Positions 11,771 to 24,392 are shown, counted from the first letter of the stretch. The stretch: 64,000 nt of DNA from Strongylocentrotus purpuratus (GCF_000002235.5 NW_022145551.1:2483501-2547500); one strand, 5' to 3'. Notes: generated from the sequence alone by a model not told the origin. Translations and numbers: made by a program.

Positions 11771-12214
11771 TTAGGCGTGTCTGCACTATCTCGAGATTGC
11801 CAAATATCCAGCTATTTGAACTATCCCGATCGCAAACTATCCAGCTAATTTGCGTCTTCATTAGAACGAAGTAGCAAATTAGCTGGATAGTTGGTCGGGA
11901 TAATATCCCAAGATATCTCAGTCTAGTTTGCGGTTTTCCGTGCTTACTCGAGGTCAGTGGTTGTACTAGCGCGCTGAGCGGTATAGATCACATGTGCGAA
12001 CCGGAAATCGTTGTGCATGATGGGATCGGGATATTTGACTCCGGACTTATTTTGCAAACTAGACCGAGATATCTTGGGATATTATCCCGACCAACTATCC
12101 AGCTAATTTGCTACTTCGTTCTAATGAAGACGCAAATAGCTGGATAGTTTGCGATCGGGATAGTTCAAATAGCTGGATATTTGGCAATCTCGAGATAGTG
12201 AAGACGGGCCTAAA
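11771..12214. mobile_element. Fold-back element with about 161-bp inverted arms
   Basis: The left arm (11771-11931) and right arm (12054-12214) are near-identical inverted copies around a 122-bp centre. Both outer ends carry TTAGGC / GCCTAA, so TA could be the target site. Each arm contains smaller inverted motifs around CTATCCAGCTAATTTGC and its complement, so the left arm can also fold on itself. The right arm has lost part of one internal motif (GCAAATAGCTGG where the left has AATTAGCTGG). The 104-codon frame at 12108-12422 only partly overlaps it and is not a gene. Confidence 0.85.
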
Positions 12215-12236
12215 GTCCTTAAAAAGCGCCTTTTTG

Positions 12237-12480
12237 TCTCTCAACGACTTGCCGTTTGGTCTACACCCAGTTCGTCTATTATCTAATTATTCTGTTCCCA
12301 ATAAGGTTTACACCCAGTCCGTTTACTATCCACATGATCTGATGGTCGTTTCGTCTGCTTATCATTTGGTCTTATTACCATTTAGGCTAATATTCATTTG
12401 GTCTAATCTCCAATTAGTCTAATTCCCAGTTTGTATCATGCCCATTTCGTCTACCATCCATATGGTCTGATAATCATTTG
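12237..12480 (+). repeat. Degenerate short-period tandem repeat
   Basis: Many loosely conserved units around TTYGTCTA and ATTTGGTCTAAT, for example CAGTTCGTCTATTATC, CATTTGGTCTTATTACC, CATTTGGTCTAATCTCC and CATTTCGTCTACCATCC. Spacing is irregular, roughly 13-25 bases. It lies just outside the right end of the fold-back element. Confidence 0.65.
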
Positions 12481-12576
12481 ATGATTATTGTTATTTATAA
12501 TTCAATGATCATTATACCATGTGGAAAATAGACGGGCCAGGTGAAGACCAAACCTACAGAAACTGATGGTATGTCT

Positions 12577-12960
12577 TTAAAGGCATCGTTTGAAAATGTT
12601 AAATCTAAGATGCATGGCCAGAAGTGTTATCATTGTCTGTGATACGGTCTAATATTGAAGCCTTAAACGAAAATGCGCTTTACAAAAATCATAAAGTGCC
12701 TTTAAAAGGTAAAAATCTTCGATGACCGGATTTACCACAGTCATTTTCGGCAATTGACTGTAGTGTTATAAAAACCGTTGGAAAAACGAAAAATGAAATT
12801 TCGATTTCCAATCATAAATATCTTAATAATCAGACAGGCGATCGGCTTGTAAAAGTCATGGGATTCCTGACTGACCTAAGGGCTTATAATTTTCATTGCA
12901 GCATGAACTAAATCCAGGATTTTGTTTAGAATCTGAGGCAAAGATACCGGATACCTTTAA
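12577..12960 (+). mobile_element. TTAA-flanked MITE, family A copy 2
   Basis: A 384-bp element between TTAA tetramers, collinear with the copy at 1574-1960. Left end TTAAAGGCATCG; right end, inverted, TTAAAGGTATCCGG. Shared blocks include GTAGTGTTATAAAA and CAGACAGGCGATCGGC. Differences between copies are scattered substitutions and small indels, so the copies are not recent duplicates of each other. Confidence 0.85.
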
Positions 12961-14814
12961 GGAGCTGTCTCACTTGATTATTGTCATGGTTTGTGACAGG
13001 ATCATTACACGGTGAGGTTGACACACAAGGGCGGCGGAAGACAAAGCTGTTAAAAACAATAATTACTCCAAGAGTAGGGTGGCCTATGGTATCAACCTTC
13101 CCTAAAGTGCGTTCCACCTTGAAGGTAGTCTCCATCCATGCTCAAGGAATAATTATCAGCAAGCCGGCGCGAGGATGAAATGCGATATATCCCCTCTTTT
13201 CCCTGCAAAATAATTAAATTTTATAATTAGAATATGATAATCAAGTAGAAATGATGATGACATTATCTAGATGTGATTCATATTTGCATTGTTGTCTTTT
13301 TACGAAAGAGTGATTTGTTTGTGTTATACTTTTGCTTGGGAATAGGCTAACCGCGCGTCGGAACTGTTTCCAAAACATAACAATAAAAGAACGGTAGGTG
13401 CCACCCAAACAGAATAAAGAAGGATGGACGTTAACAACAAGATATGCAATTACATCGCCGGCGGTTTGAAAAGCGAAACTTTCTCCCCCATCATTAAGAT
13501 GAAAGGAGAGGTATATCCTCACCATGCATCGCTGCTAATAGACGACTAATGAAAATATTTGCGCGTAACGTTATCCTCGCACCTCCGTTTTTTCCTCCCT
13601 CTCTTTCTTTATCGTGCGAAATGGGTGTCTTGACACCCCCCGCCGTGTAGTTGACTCGTCCCGCTTTGCTACTGTTCTCAAGGGTAGGAGTGAGTGGAAT
13701 CGCCGGTGCCCGGGGGTGGATAGCATATTACCCCCTGATGGGCGAGGTGACTAAGCGCTTAGAGCATCGCTCGTGTCCCGGTGGAATTGTCTTGTTAATG
13801 TCAAAAGTAAGGTATAAAACGAGCAACCGTGAAATTTCGAGTAGTTTCAATGAAATTGTATACAACTTGTGTATAAACATGATAACGAATGAACAATAGG
13901 AAACTCAGTTTAATTCACTTCTCTTTTAAAGTGTTTACCTCTTATTCTCGCTCATAATATAAACAAATATAAGACAAGACTTGTTCGTCCTATACATTTA
14001 GTTATTTTCTTGTGTTTACTTCTATTCCTACTAGTCCAATATCGCCGAACTAATAACTTCCAGCCCTTTCCAAGTGGTTCGCCTAACATCGGTCGCTGAT
14101 CCCATACCTGTCACACTGCCCCCAAACCAACCGATACTTGGCCCTTCGCGGTAATGTAATGGTCGGTTCGTACTATTGACGGTCTGATATCGTTCTCGTC
14201 GATATGACTGGGGTATTACCTAGACCAGTTCGAATGAACACTTGTAATGTTTCAAGGAAAAGCTTGTCCAAATTTTCTAAGAAATTATGGAACAACAAGA
14301 AAGGTTCGTCGCGACCTGACAGTGTTTGGAGAATTTCACTGACTTCATTAGCAACCGTGAAATTGAGAAATATTATCGTCTGTCTTATGTACGCGCCCTT
14401 TTTTTCTTCTTGGAACGATAAAAGTTTCGGCGAAACTGAAACCCTTATAAAGATAGAAAACGACTCTTGAAAAATTTGCTGCTCGATTTATATGCCCGTA
14501 ACTGTCACCTGTTTTTTCCTTAATTGGCTAATCAATGATTCATATCAGGTGAATGTACATGTACATATATCGCTAGGTAGTTACTTCTTTAATTCAATTT
14601 TTTTTCGGTTTTATTACAAATATACCAAATAAAAAGTCCAAAGACTAACAATAATTGGCTTACAATGTATCATATAAAAATGCATTAAAAACAGTAGATT
14701 TAAAAATTCAGTAATAAGTTAAATTACATTGCTCACATTGTATCATTTATTCCAGAGAAAAGCAAATTAGAACGATTAGACAATTTAACAAAAAAATGTT
14801 TCTTTGCAACTTAA
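12961..14814. other. Unique sequence without supported genes
   Basis: Moderately GC-richer patches at 13000-13170 and 13620-13790. Both strands are open for 65-94 codons in several places (12926-13178, 13241-13525, 13651-13899, 14204-14470). None shows a domain or a convincing exon structure. Confidence 0.35.
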
Positions 14815-14950
14815 CCTGGGCGCAGTTTCATAAAGTTGTTATCAATAACAAATTATGATAACTGTCATAAGCTGCTGAAATAGTTGCATTTGATTGGCGG
14901 ATATGTGACACTTGCTATTGATGATACGTTTCATGAAAACGGGCCCAGGT
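14815..14950. mobile_element. 136-bp MITE with CCTGGGC ends
   Basis: Starts CCTGGGCGCAGTTTCATAAA and ends, inverted, CCTGGGCCCGTTTTCATGAA, giving imperfect terminal repeats of about 20 bp. The interior contains the palindromic patch GTTATCAATAAC..GTTATCATAA. No coding capacity. The open frame at 14884-15156 begins inside it and is fortuitous. Confidence 0.75.
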
Positions 14951-15625
14951 ACATAGAACCTCTTTTAAAAGATATACATTATAGATGTTTTTATATTGCC
15001 ACAATCATGCCTCTGTTCTATGAAAATGGTGTCTCTCAAGAGTCTTTGGAACAAGGGAAGATGCTCAACCTAATAACGCGCGCTTTTCGTCGCGAATCTC
15101 CTAGTCGAAACACATGTAGATCTACTACGAACCAAGAGATGGAAAAAAAGAGATAGAGATAAGATGAAGGGGGTGGGGGCAGGGGATCCATCGACCATAA
15201 ACTATCTTTGTATAAAACAAAACGTGGGAATCGGAAAGTGGCACTCACACCCTAACGACCTCACTTCGTCACTTCAAAAATGTCCCAAACATGCTTGTAA
15301 AAAACCCTCAAATTTATTAATAACTGGATTACTTCATCGGCTGGCGGGATTCTGGCGGCTCTATGTTTTGTTTTGGGCGAGTTATGTGTCTTTTCCGACT
15401 TTAAAGTGGCATTTCGCTCAACCAAATTTCAAGGGGAGCGTAGACTCTAAAATTTCATCAGTGATGAACAAAATCAGCGGGTATCATATACGAGAGCAGA
15501 AATAACGAAGAAATGCAAAGGTAGACGTTGACTTTGGCACTCATTCATAATCACCTCTCCTACAGATTGTTTGCAACACTTTTGAATTCGTACATGCATA
15601 TTTAGTCATAATCTAAATAACGATC

Positions 15626-15680
15626 GTTTGCTTGTTCGTTTGTTTGTTTGTCTGTGTGTCTGTTTGTTTGTCTGTTTGTT
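15626..15680 (+). repeat. (TTTG)n-type microsatellite
   Basis: Interrupted tetranucleotide repeat of GTTT with TCTG variants, just upstream of the candidate exon at 15710. Confidence 0.85.
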
Positions 15681-17197
15681 ACTAACACATTTTTCAATAT
15701 TTCGCAACCATGGTGGGTGACGACTATGGTGACGAAGCGCGTTGTGAACGTCATACGTCCTGTAACGTCGACGTTATAGCGAGCCGGTAAGTAACGTCAC
15801 GTTATATTTTCATGTTGCAGACAGCCGTCTCGTCATGTCTTTCGAGATTGTGAAGGTCATTTTTATGATTTTTATGATGTTTAACCACCTTAGGATTAGA
15901 CTTGCGTTGTTCGCCATTGGCACTATTTTGCGGCGTGAAAGAGTTTCTTGTTTTTACGAAATTATTTTGCTCCCGATATAAGGTTCTTTGAAATATTTAG
16001 GTGATGATTATGTAACAAAAATCTGAGCAATTAAGGAGCAGACATAATGTTTTAGTACTTCGTTAACATGTATTCCTCCGCCAGCGCGAGTTTCGCAAAA
16101 CGTGCAACAGTGCGGCTTTAAAATCGCCAACATCGGGTTGTTGAAAAGCCCATCGTTGGCCGAGTGATTTATGGTGTTATGAGAGTTATATTAGCGCGTT
16201 TTATGACCCTTCTATCCAGCTCCAATCGTGACAATTCACTCAAACACATTCCACTTCTTCCCATCTCTCACCCTCTCTGTCTGTCTGCCCGATTGCCGAG
16301 CATCAATTGCCGTCGTTCTCTTTGCTTTCTGTTAGGAAGCCTCGTCGACGGCGTTCGCGCCTCGTCTCGAGTCACTGTCATACTCACACCCGAAATGATG
16401 CATACATCTTCGATAGATGCGAGCCCATTTAAAGTGCTCCTCACGGATCAGATCTCCCTCATGTGCGAAAATATTTTGTTATTTTCTTCTTCCGATCTTC
16501 CTTCGTTCAGTATGCATGGGGATTTGCAAATCGTAAGAAGGGGCACGGTCAAACAATTATGCTCAATGTTGCCGAAAAATTAAACTAAAAAGAAAATAAA
16601 TATCCGAATATGATACGTACGATCCGAAGTATGGATGACTCCCGTAATCTATACAAGAAAGCACTACTCCCTCCCCCGCCCGAATTTCGTCCTTTTTATC
16701 TTAATCGTGTCATAAATTTCGTAAACAGCATTTAGGACGGTCTCTCATTTTGAGCGTTCAAATTATACCTATTTCAGCGTTTCAATGTTGCATTCCTCGT
16801 TTCCATCCCTTTACACTCATTCTCTCTCTCCGACTATATTATTCCCTGGAAGTGTAGGTTAGGTAACCTACCGTTTAATTTTTTTAGCTGGTATCCTTCC
16901 TTTAACCCCTCCCAGACTGATTAATTCCTACAACGCAATATGTCATGTTGCAAGTGCCGAAAAGCCGCGAAAACAAATAACGAGCCGGAGCATTATACGA
17001 CCGGCCGGGCTCCGCGAGTCTGGACAAACATATACACACATTTTCAGCTTGCGTCTCCAGAGATCCGTCCCCCTTGCCAAAAAGGAAGATATATCTTGAT
17101 CTCATTGCTACCCATCCTTTGTTTATATCATATCTGACTTTCATCTCTTCGCCTAGGAGGTGGTGTCCTTTCGAATGATACTGGAGAACAACCCCCA
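15681..17197. other. CpG-richer unique stretch with a possible first exon
   Basis: This segment has more CpG than its surroundings (15720-15830, 16080-16400). A short frame at 15710-15786 has a good translation-start context (CAACCATGG) and runs into a consensus splice donor, CCG|GTAAGT. A pyrimidine-rich acceptor-like TTTTCATGTTGCAG ends at 15820, but the implied 34-base intron is improbably short. A 139-codon frame at 16164-16583 (+) shows no family features. No gene is called. Confidence 0.3.
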
Positions 17198-17219
17198 CCC
17201 CCCCCCCCCCCCCCCCCCC
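17198..17219 (+). repeat. Poly(C) run, 22 bases
   Basis: The longest homopolymer in the window, preceded by ACCCCCA. Confidence 0.95.
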
Positions 17220-17362
17220 TCCATTTTTGTCGAGGTATCACGCATTTCATAGCTATAGCTATAGCGCAGACTTGCGTGTTGAACCATTTAACAATTGAAC
17301 AGGTACAATCAATTAAAAGTGCCTGGCCGAGGAATAATGAAGAGGTATTTAAAAGGAGACAT

Positions 17363-18290
<928 letters not shown>

Positions 18291-18536
18291 GCGATTTATT
18301 CGTTGACGAGGATTGAAAGAGGTAAGAAGTAGCGACGGAGAGAGAAAGACGGAGATGACAAAGTATCGTCATGATCTCGAAAAAGCGACATTAAACTCAC
18401 AAAGATGTTCTTATGCGATTTATAAGTTGACGAGGATGGAAAGAGGTAAGAAGTAGCGATGGAGAGAGAAAGACGGAGATGGCAAAGTGTCGTCATGATC
18501 TCGAAAAGGCGACATTAAACTCACGAAGGTGTTTTG
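18291..18536 (+). repeat. Tandem duplication, two 124-bp units
   Basis: GCGATTTATTCGTTGACGAG at 18291 recurs as GCGATTTATAAGTTGACGAG at 18415. The units align along their length, including AGAGGTAAGAAGTAGCGA, GTCGTCATGATCTCG and GCGACATTAAACTCAC, with a few substitutions. The 66-codon minus-strand frame across both units is just the translated duplication. Confidence 0.93.
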
Positions 18537-20090
18537 ATTGAAGGGAGCTGACACTGATCCTATTGCTTTTGTTATATACACACAACATTTCATGTCTGCA
18601 CGTTTTATTTAACTTTTACAACTCACTGTGACCCGGCATGCATAATCCGTGAAAGGGAATCTGAACCAATTCTAACAGTTTTTACTTTAATAAATTAAAA
18701 CAAGACGAAGCGATATGTCCGTATGTGTACATAATTGGCCAAAAAGAGAAGGGATGCTTTTCAATTTACAAGAAGCATGGCAGACGTTTGAAATAAAATG
18801 TATCTATGCCTGTAACAACGCGTCATAATGCATCTAATAACGTTCCTCTTCTTTTCTCCAGAAGTATAACAATTATTCCACGAAGAGCTCGTATATCATA
18901 ATCTCAATTAAACAACGATTCATGCGTGATATCAAACCATCTTTCCTGGAAACATATCCTGATGAGCAATGAGTATGATTTTGGCAAGTCACTTTGGTCG
19001 AAGATATTCTATCAAAGAACCAAAACATGCCAAATGCAAACATCTTTTTTTCATTATCACCGACAAATTGGACGGGCATCAGAGAAAGTTTTCCTCCCGA
19101 TAGGCATTAAAAGTTTGGACAGATGATATCAGCATTATCCTTCCTCCCTGGATGAATTTTAATTTTAGGGACATTTGGAACTGCGCACAATTGTCAGACG
19201 ACCTGTGTAGAAACCTATTAAAATTTATATTTGTTTTCTTTTCTTTGAAGAATTTGTCGAATTTAACGGTTTACTTAATTCGACCTACACGTACGTTGTG
19301 TTTTTGTATACATTATTTTTCATTTATCTATGCTTTTATTTATCAATATATTTATTCATTAATTTATTTATCTATTTACTTATTGTATATATGTATTTAT
19401 ATATTTATTTCATTTATTATTTAGTTAGTTAGTTATTGGTTGATTGATTTACTGATTTATTTAATTTATTAATGTATTCAATTATGTATTACCTATCAAT
19501 CGGCATGTTTTGTTAAACGCCCCCATGTCCCCTTTTACAATTTAAACAGAGCGCGACGCTACGATAAAAAATACATTCTTCTGAAACTACGGGAAAGCGC
19601 CATGAAGTTGAATAGACAAGGTCAAATAAAGGTCTATGAGCCTGTACTAGAGGAGTCAGGGCTACCCTTCTTCAATGTACGGTTCTTACCAGGGGTTGTG
19701 TTGCAGAGTTAAAGTATGATTATCAGAATATCTTTCTAGTGTTTGCCTGTTTTATTTTAAAGTAGAATTTTAAATTGTATATCTGTTTCCCTAGAATATC
19801 AAAAAATACGACCAGCTTCAATTACCCTTCAAATAGTTCATTTACGTAAATTTCATTTATTTATTTCAACTACATTGCATCTTTCAAGATATCAAAATTT
19901 ACACAACAAGCTATACAGTGCATTTTCATTAATAAGTTCATAAACACAGAAGAAGTGGGAAGATCATAAAAGCCAAGTGGGTTAAAGGAAATGATTTGCA
20001 ATAAACTATTTCGAATTAAACTCGAGGTCAAAGATGATGTTAGGTAGTGTTCCAACAATTTTGTTAAGGAGGAAGTTACAGAGAGTAATT
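18537..20090. other. Unique DNA including a TTTA-rich tract
   Basis: Positions 19310-19460 are a degenerate TTTA/TTAT repeat. Frames at 18873-19126 and 19152-19424 are open by composition. No gene is supported. Confidence 0.4.
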
Positions 20091-20545
20091 AAGCACTTAA
20101 CACAGATTTGGGTATACACCACGAGGCTGTCCGACATTTCGTTCTAGTGGGATGTCGGTCTCACGGGCTCTCGGTCTCATGAGCTGTAGCCGGGTAAATG
20201 GGTCTACACAAACATACGGCATCACAATCAGGTCAAATGGTTTTTTAACTTTTTCTAGTCGTATTTGAAATAATAATTATCAGAGTGACTTTAAATCCCG
20301 AACCATGTTAAGGCACTAAACAAAGATTTGGATATGGGGGACTTCACAAACACGTGGCATCGAAAGTAGATCAAGAGTTGAAACTTCGAAGTTCAAATGC
20401 ATGTGCGGCAAATAAAAGTAACATAATATTTCGGGTCATGTTTGAAATTATTTATAAGAGCATTTTAAGAGCAAAACTTTGCAGGTTACATTACCATTCA
20501 GTCGTCCATACGACTAATATAATTATGATAATATAAGGAATGAGA
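20091..20545 (+). repeat. Diverged tandem duplication, about 225-bp units
   Basis: Unit 1 starts GCACTTAACACAGATTTGG near 20092 and unit 2 GGCACTAAACAAAGATTTGG near 20312. Further matched blocks are GGCATC..AG.TCAA and TTTGAAAT.AT..AT.A.GAG. Identity is low enough that the boundaries are approximate. Confidence 0.55.
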
Positions 20546-20772
20546 TGATATATTTAAATTAATCTAATTTCTGTTAGAGCTCAATTTTCTCTTTAAGAAT
20601 ACCACCGGAATGGTCTAGACGAGTACGGATGGGTTGATGACATGTGTTTAATATGTTTATGAATTCCTCATTCTGTTTATTAAAGAAGGTCAAAATTTCA
20701 ACATCCCGTATTCCTTTCCTTCCTAACAATATTTTCCAAGGATTCTTCAGAATTCCCCCGGCACCCCCACCA

Positions 20773-20789
20773 CAGCGGCGTAGCCGGGG
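20773..20789 (+). mobile_element. hAT-like terminus fragment
   Basis: CAGCGGCGTAGCCGGGG matches the CAGTGGCGTAGC-type end. It is preceded by CACCCCCACCA and followed by unique sequence. No matching second end is visible nearby. Confidence 0.35.
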
Positions 20790-21171
20790 TTACACGGTTG
20801 AAAGAGCCAAGTGTGTCTGCCCCAAAGTTACTGAATTGTCCCCCTTTTCTCGTGTTTCTAGGCTACTGTAACATTCCGCTTATATTTGAATTACTCCAAA
20901 CAAAATATATATTATATCTTATTAAAGTTTTGTACTCAAAAGTGGTCATTACTGCATTGATTTTTAGTTAGCCGATATAATGATGGGAATTCATTACTGG
21001 TAAAGCATAATTGTGTCAATTTAATTAAAGGTGGAACTATCTGTAAATGCACAGGGTAGGGCGGTGAAATAGGATGAAGTGCGATGGTGTGGGAAGTGTT
21101 CTGATCAACTTCTATTATAATCTTACTTTGCTTGAGCCGGGTCCTTACGGTTTGTCGTGATAAGATGGACC

Positions 21172-21461
21172 AGTGGAGTCTTTCACAAAGACTAAGATCG
21201 ACTTAAGATGGATTTGAACTATGGCGGGCCATTTATGCCACTGGTTGCTCTCACCATTGGTCTCTCAATTATCAACTTTAGATAACATTTTCCTTCAATA
21301 ATAAACTATCAAAAATGTAAATTCTGTAGATTTGTTACCATTATTTATACGCCTCTTGAGAAACCAATGACATGAATAGTTAGAGGAACTTGTGGCATGA
21401 ACGTCCTGCCACAGATTAATTCCAACTTAAGTCGATCTTAGTCGTTGTGAGACACTCCCCA
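21172..21461. mobile_element. MITE with about 105-bp inverted arms
   Basis: The left end GGAGTCTTTCACAAAGACTA and right end, inverted, GGAGTGTCTCACAACGACTA lead into the shared block AGATCGACTTAAG. Similarity continues inward for about 100 bases (ATGCCAC..GTT.CTCT, ATTGGT.TCTCAA), so nearly the whole 290-bp element folds into a hairpin. No coding capacity. Confidence 0.85.
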
Positions 21462-21744
21462 GGTCTTCCTATCTGACATTGAATTCCCGGGGTCTACACC
21501 TTCTATTACCATCTTATTATATTCATTCATTTTTTTTTTTGTATTGCAACCGCATGAAGGGTACTATTAATTCCCGTTTCACTTTGCCTTTGGAAAGTTT
21601 GGATTGAACATATTATGATTGAAAGTAAAAGTCAACGTACCCTCAACTTTCTGAGAGTATACTGAACAAAGATAATTGGAGTAAAGGGGGCATTTAGACC
21701 TATACACTAATATGTTACATCAACGCGGATAGAGCACAGAACAG

Positions 21745-22080
21745 TGAGAGGGGGCAAGTGCCCTCCCACCTGTCCCCCAATCGTGCACCATGAGTGCTCG
21801 GGTGCGCAAAGCAACAAAGTATTTAGCTCTTTGACAAGGTATTGTAGTTGAGACCGGTGAAGGGGTTACGTTGTCCCACTACTTGCCTCTATGCATGCAC
21901 CACGATCATTTGGGGGCACAAAGCGACAAAGTATGTAGCTCTTTGACAAGGTAGTTGAGAACAAGGGAGGGGGTATACTCCCACCCCTACTTGCACCCCA
22001 TGAGGGCACCATGGGTGCTCGGTAGCGCAAAACAACAAAGTATTTAGCTCTCTGACAAGGTAGTTGAGACTGGCAGGCAG
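21745..22080 (+). repeat. Three-unit minisatellite, about 110-bp period
   Basis: The block ACAAAGTATTTAGCTCTTTG lies at about 21814, 21926 and 22035 (periods about 112 and 109), each followed by ACAAGGTA and preceded by a CACCA or CACGA..GCTCGG-type patch. Units also share CCTCCCAC/CTTGC-rich spacers. Confidence 0.9.
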
Positions 22081-22844
22081 AGTGTAATCTTAGCAAGTGT
22101 TGAAGAGATGTGATGCAGCCTCCCGGCTATTCCATTTCAAAGTATCTCTTACAATTCAGAAATATTTCTTTAGCATCATCTTTGGGGATGTATATGATTT
22201 GTACGCATACATATTTTTTCTGTTCGATTTTAAAGCCAGGGTATGAAGGGTATAGTCTACCCGTGGCAACTCGGGCTGAAATTCTTACAAATCCTAAATA
22301 AAATGAAGTGTTAATATATTAAAAACTACGTATAAAAGGACAAATATATCGTGGTTTTTCATATAATTTTTAAGTCGGTATACTGTATAATTCATAATAT
22401 GATACTTCGTTTGTAATGTTTGTTTGATTATTTTGTAACCATTATCAGAACTTATCATTTATAATTTGGTGCGCATAATCGTGGAATATACATGTATGTA
22501 AGCTTTGGCCGCATTTCTGTTAGCCGACCACAAACCAAGTTTCCGAGAAGTCTCTGACAATTTCTGCTATTGATGACATTCTCCTCGATTCAATTTTTGT
22601 AAATCACCCATTATCAAAATTCGAGTGAATGTAACTGGAACAGGAGGTACAAGTCTGTTTTTTTTATAAAAATGCAAATTGTTAACTTTTTCTTCATGTC
22701 CTAAACTCCGATTCGTCTTTTACAGAATCTGCAATGCACCTGCATCGGAACGATGGAGAGATATAGGGCTTTGACCTAAAAACTACCATTCCAGCAAGGT
22801 CATTGTACTGTGACCTTGGTCGTAACAATGACGAAAAGGGAGAG
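22081..22844. other. Unique AT-rich sequence
   Basis: No element or gene recognised. The frame at 22110-22301 (+) is featureless. An exact TACATGTA octamer sits at 22489. Confidence 0.4.
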
Positions 22845-22960
22845 AAGGAAAGAGAGAGAGAGAGGGGGAGGGGGAGAGGAAAAAGAAGCAGAACGAGGTA
22901 GATGAAAGAGAGAGAAAGAGAGAAATAAAGAAAAGGAGAGAGAGAAAGAGAAAACAAAAG

Positions 22961-22993
<33 letters not shown>

Positions 22994-23003
22994 AAGAAAG
23001 AGA
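22845..23003 (+). repeat. Polypurine tract, (GA)n/(GAAA)n
   Basis: Continuous A/G sequence mixing GAGA, GGGGGA and a run of GAAA units around 22955-22985. The complementary frames are Ser/Leu/Phe-rich artefacts. Confidence 0.93.
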
Positions 23004-24204
23004 TGTACGGGGAAGTGGGATAGAAATATTAATAATACTGTGCAAGATAGAGATAGGGGTGCTAAATACAGACAAGTATATATCGAGGACAGAAGGTAGA
23101 GAAGGGGAGTAGGGATGAATACAAATTATTGGATAAGACGCTTGCATTCTTTGTTTTGAGCTGAAGTATCGTCGCTTGGGCAGTGCTATCTCTTTTTCAA
23201 TTGCGACACTTTTTGCAAATATATCTTGTTTTCATTATTATTGTTATACATAAATACGAAAAACACATAAATTACAAATAACAAATGAGGAATTTTTAGT
23301 TTCATACCTGCAATGGTTCGCTAAGTTTCATTCAACCATATGATCGCTGTAAACAGTCGTTTTCAGATTGAGTTACGCAAACAAAACGTCGCGTGTGTCG
23401 CCAATTCGGCGAATGGGCATACCTCGTTGCCGTTTTAAGAATTAACGATTTCAGAAACTAGAACTTCAATCAGAGAAACTCGGGAGTGAGACATAAATTA
23501 TGGAGGTTGAATCAAAGACACCGCCATTCACGCTCCATTTAAACAATGTAGGGGGTTAGGCATTCGCATACATCTCGTCGAAATGGAAAAAATAGTTGAA
23601 AATACTTCTCTTTGCGATGATGTGTTTGTATGCTGTGTAGATATATCTAAACGTCTTCAGAAATGAAGCAGAAGTACCTGTATACGTGCGCTTGGGAAAA
23701 CAATTTCGCAATGATGATGATATAATGTTGCCCTTGCAATGCACTTTACGCTTCGCATGAATTCCATTGTTTTTTATGTTAGACTGGCGACAGAATCTCC
23801 CCTGCAACGCAACTTTTCAAGAGTTCATACTACTATTGTTTGATCTGATTGACATGTTAATAAACTGTTTCTCTTCATCATACAATACAATAATACAATT
23901 ATACAATACCATATACATACAATTAACGACCACATTATTCGTACCCTAACCAATTTTTTAATTTGTTAAGTACAGGTGTACATGTATGTGAAAACATTAA
24001 TTTGTCCCGATTTATTTTTCTTGAGAATGTGACATATTACAGCTTAGATATCAAAGTATTCAACAAAGGTACTGATTCAACCAGTCCACCTTTATTCTTG
24101 AGGTACGAAACACACCCCCAAAACATCCAAAGGGGTGTAAATAATGTAGTTGTTATATGTATATCAATGTTATCCTCTTTACAGATTGTTAATATATTTT
24201 TTGT
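23004..24204. other. Unique sequence, nothing recognised
   Basis: Several frames of 60-83 codons on both strands (for example 23556-23807 - and 23963-24208 +) lack any supporting feature. The last runs into the TTAA element that follows. Confidence 0.4.
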
Positions 24205-24392
24205 TTAAAGGCCGTCAATACTACTGAGCCAGACGGGATTAGACCACCCAGCCAGGTCACTGACAGGTGGCTCTCTCATCAACTTAGCTCTCAACTAACA
24301 TTAGAAAAAGAGGATCATGGGGGACCAACAGGCACCGAAAGTTTTCTATATAGAGGGAGCAAGTAGCTACAAGTAGGACAGTGGGGCTTTAA
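24205..24392 (-). mobile_element. TTAA-flanked MITE, family B copy 2
   Basis: A 188-bp copy in reverse orientation relative to 7710-7904, between TTAA tetramers. It carries GAGGATCATGGGGGACCAAC, CAGGCACCG and CAAGTAGCTACAAGTAGGAC. Compared with the copy at 52055 it has lost a few bases after GGCACCG. Confidence 0.88.

Noticed and set aside
12108..12422. 104-codon frame spanning the fold-back right arm
   Set aside because: It crosses from the element arm into the adjoining tandem repeat, so it cannot be an old gene.
14884..15156. 90-codon plus frame
   Set aside because: It begins inside the MITE at 14815-14950 and has no features beyond it.
16164..16583. 139-codon plus frame
   Set aside because: Composition-driven Ser/Leu content with no recognisable family. 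It was noted only because the region is CpG-richer.
21745..22080. CRISPR-like spaced repeats
   Set aside because: The spacers are related to each other, the repeats are not short and identical, and the genome is eukaryotic; it is a minisatellite.
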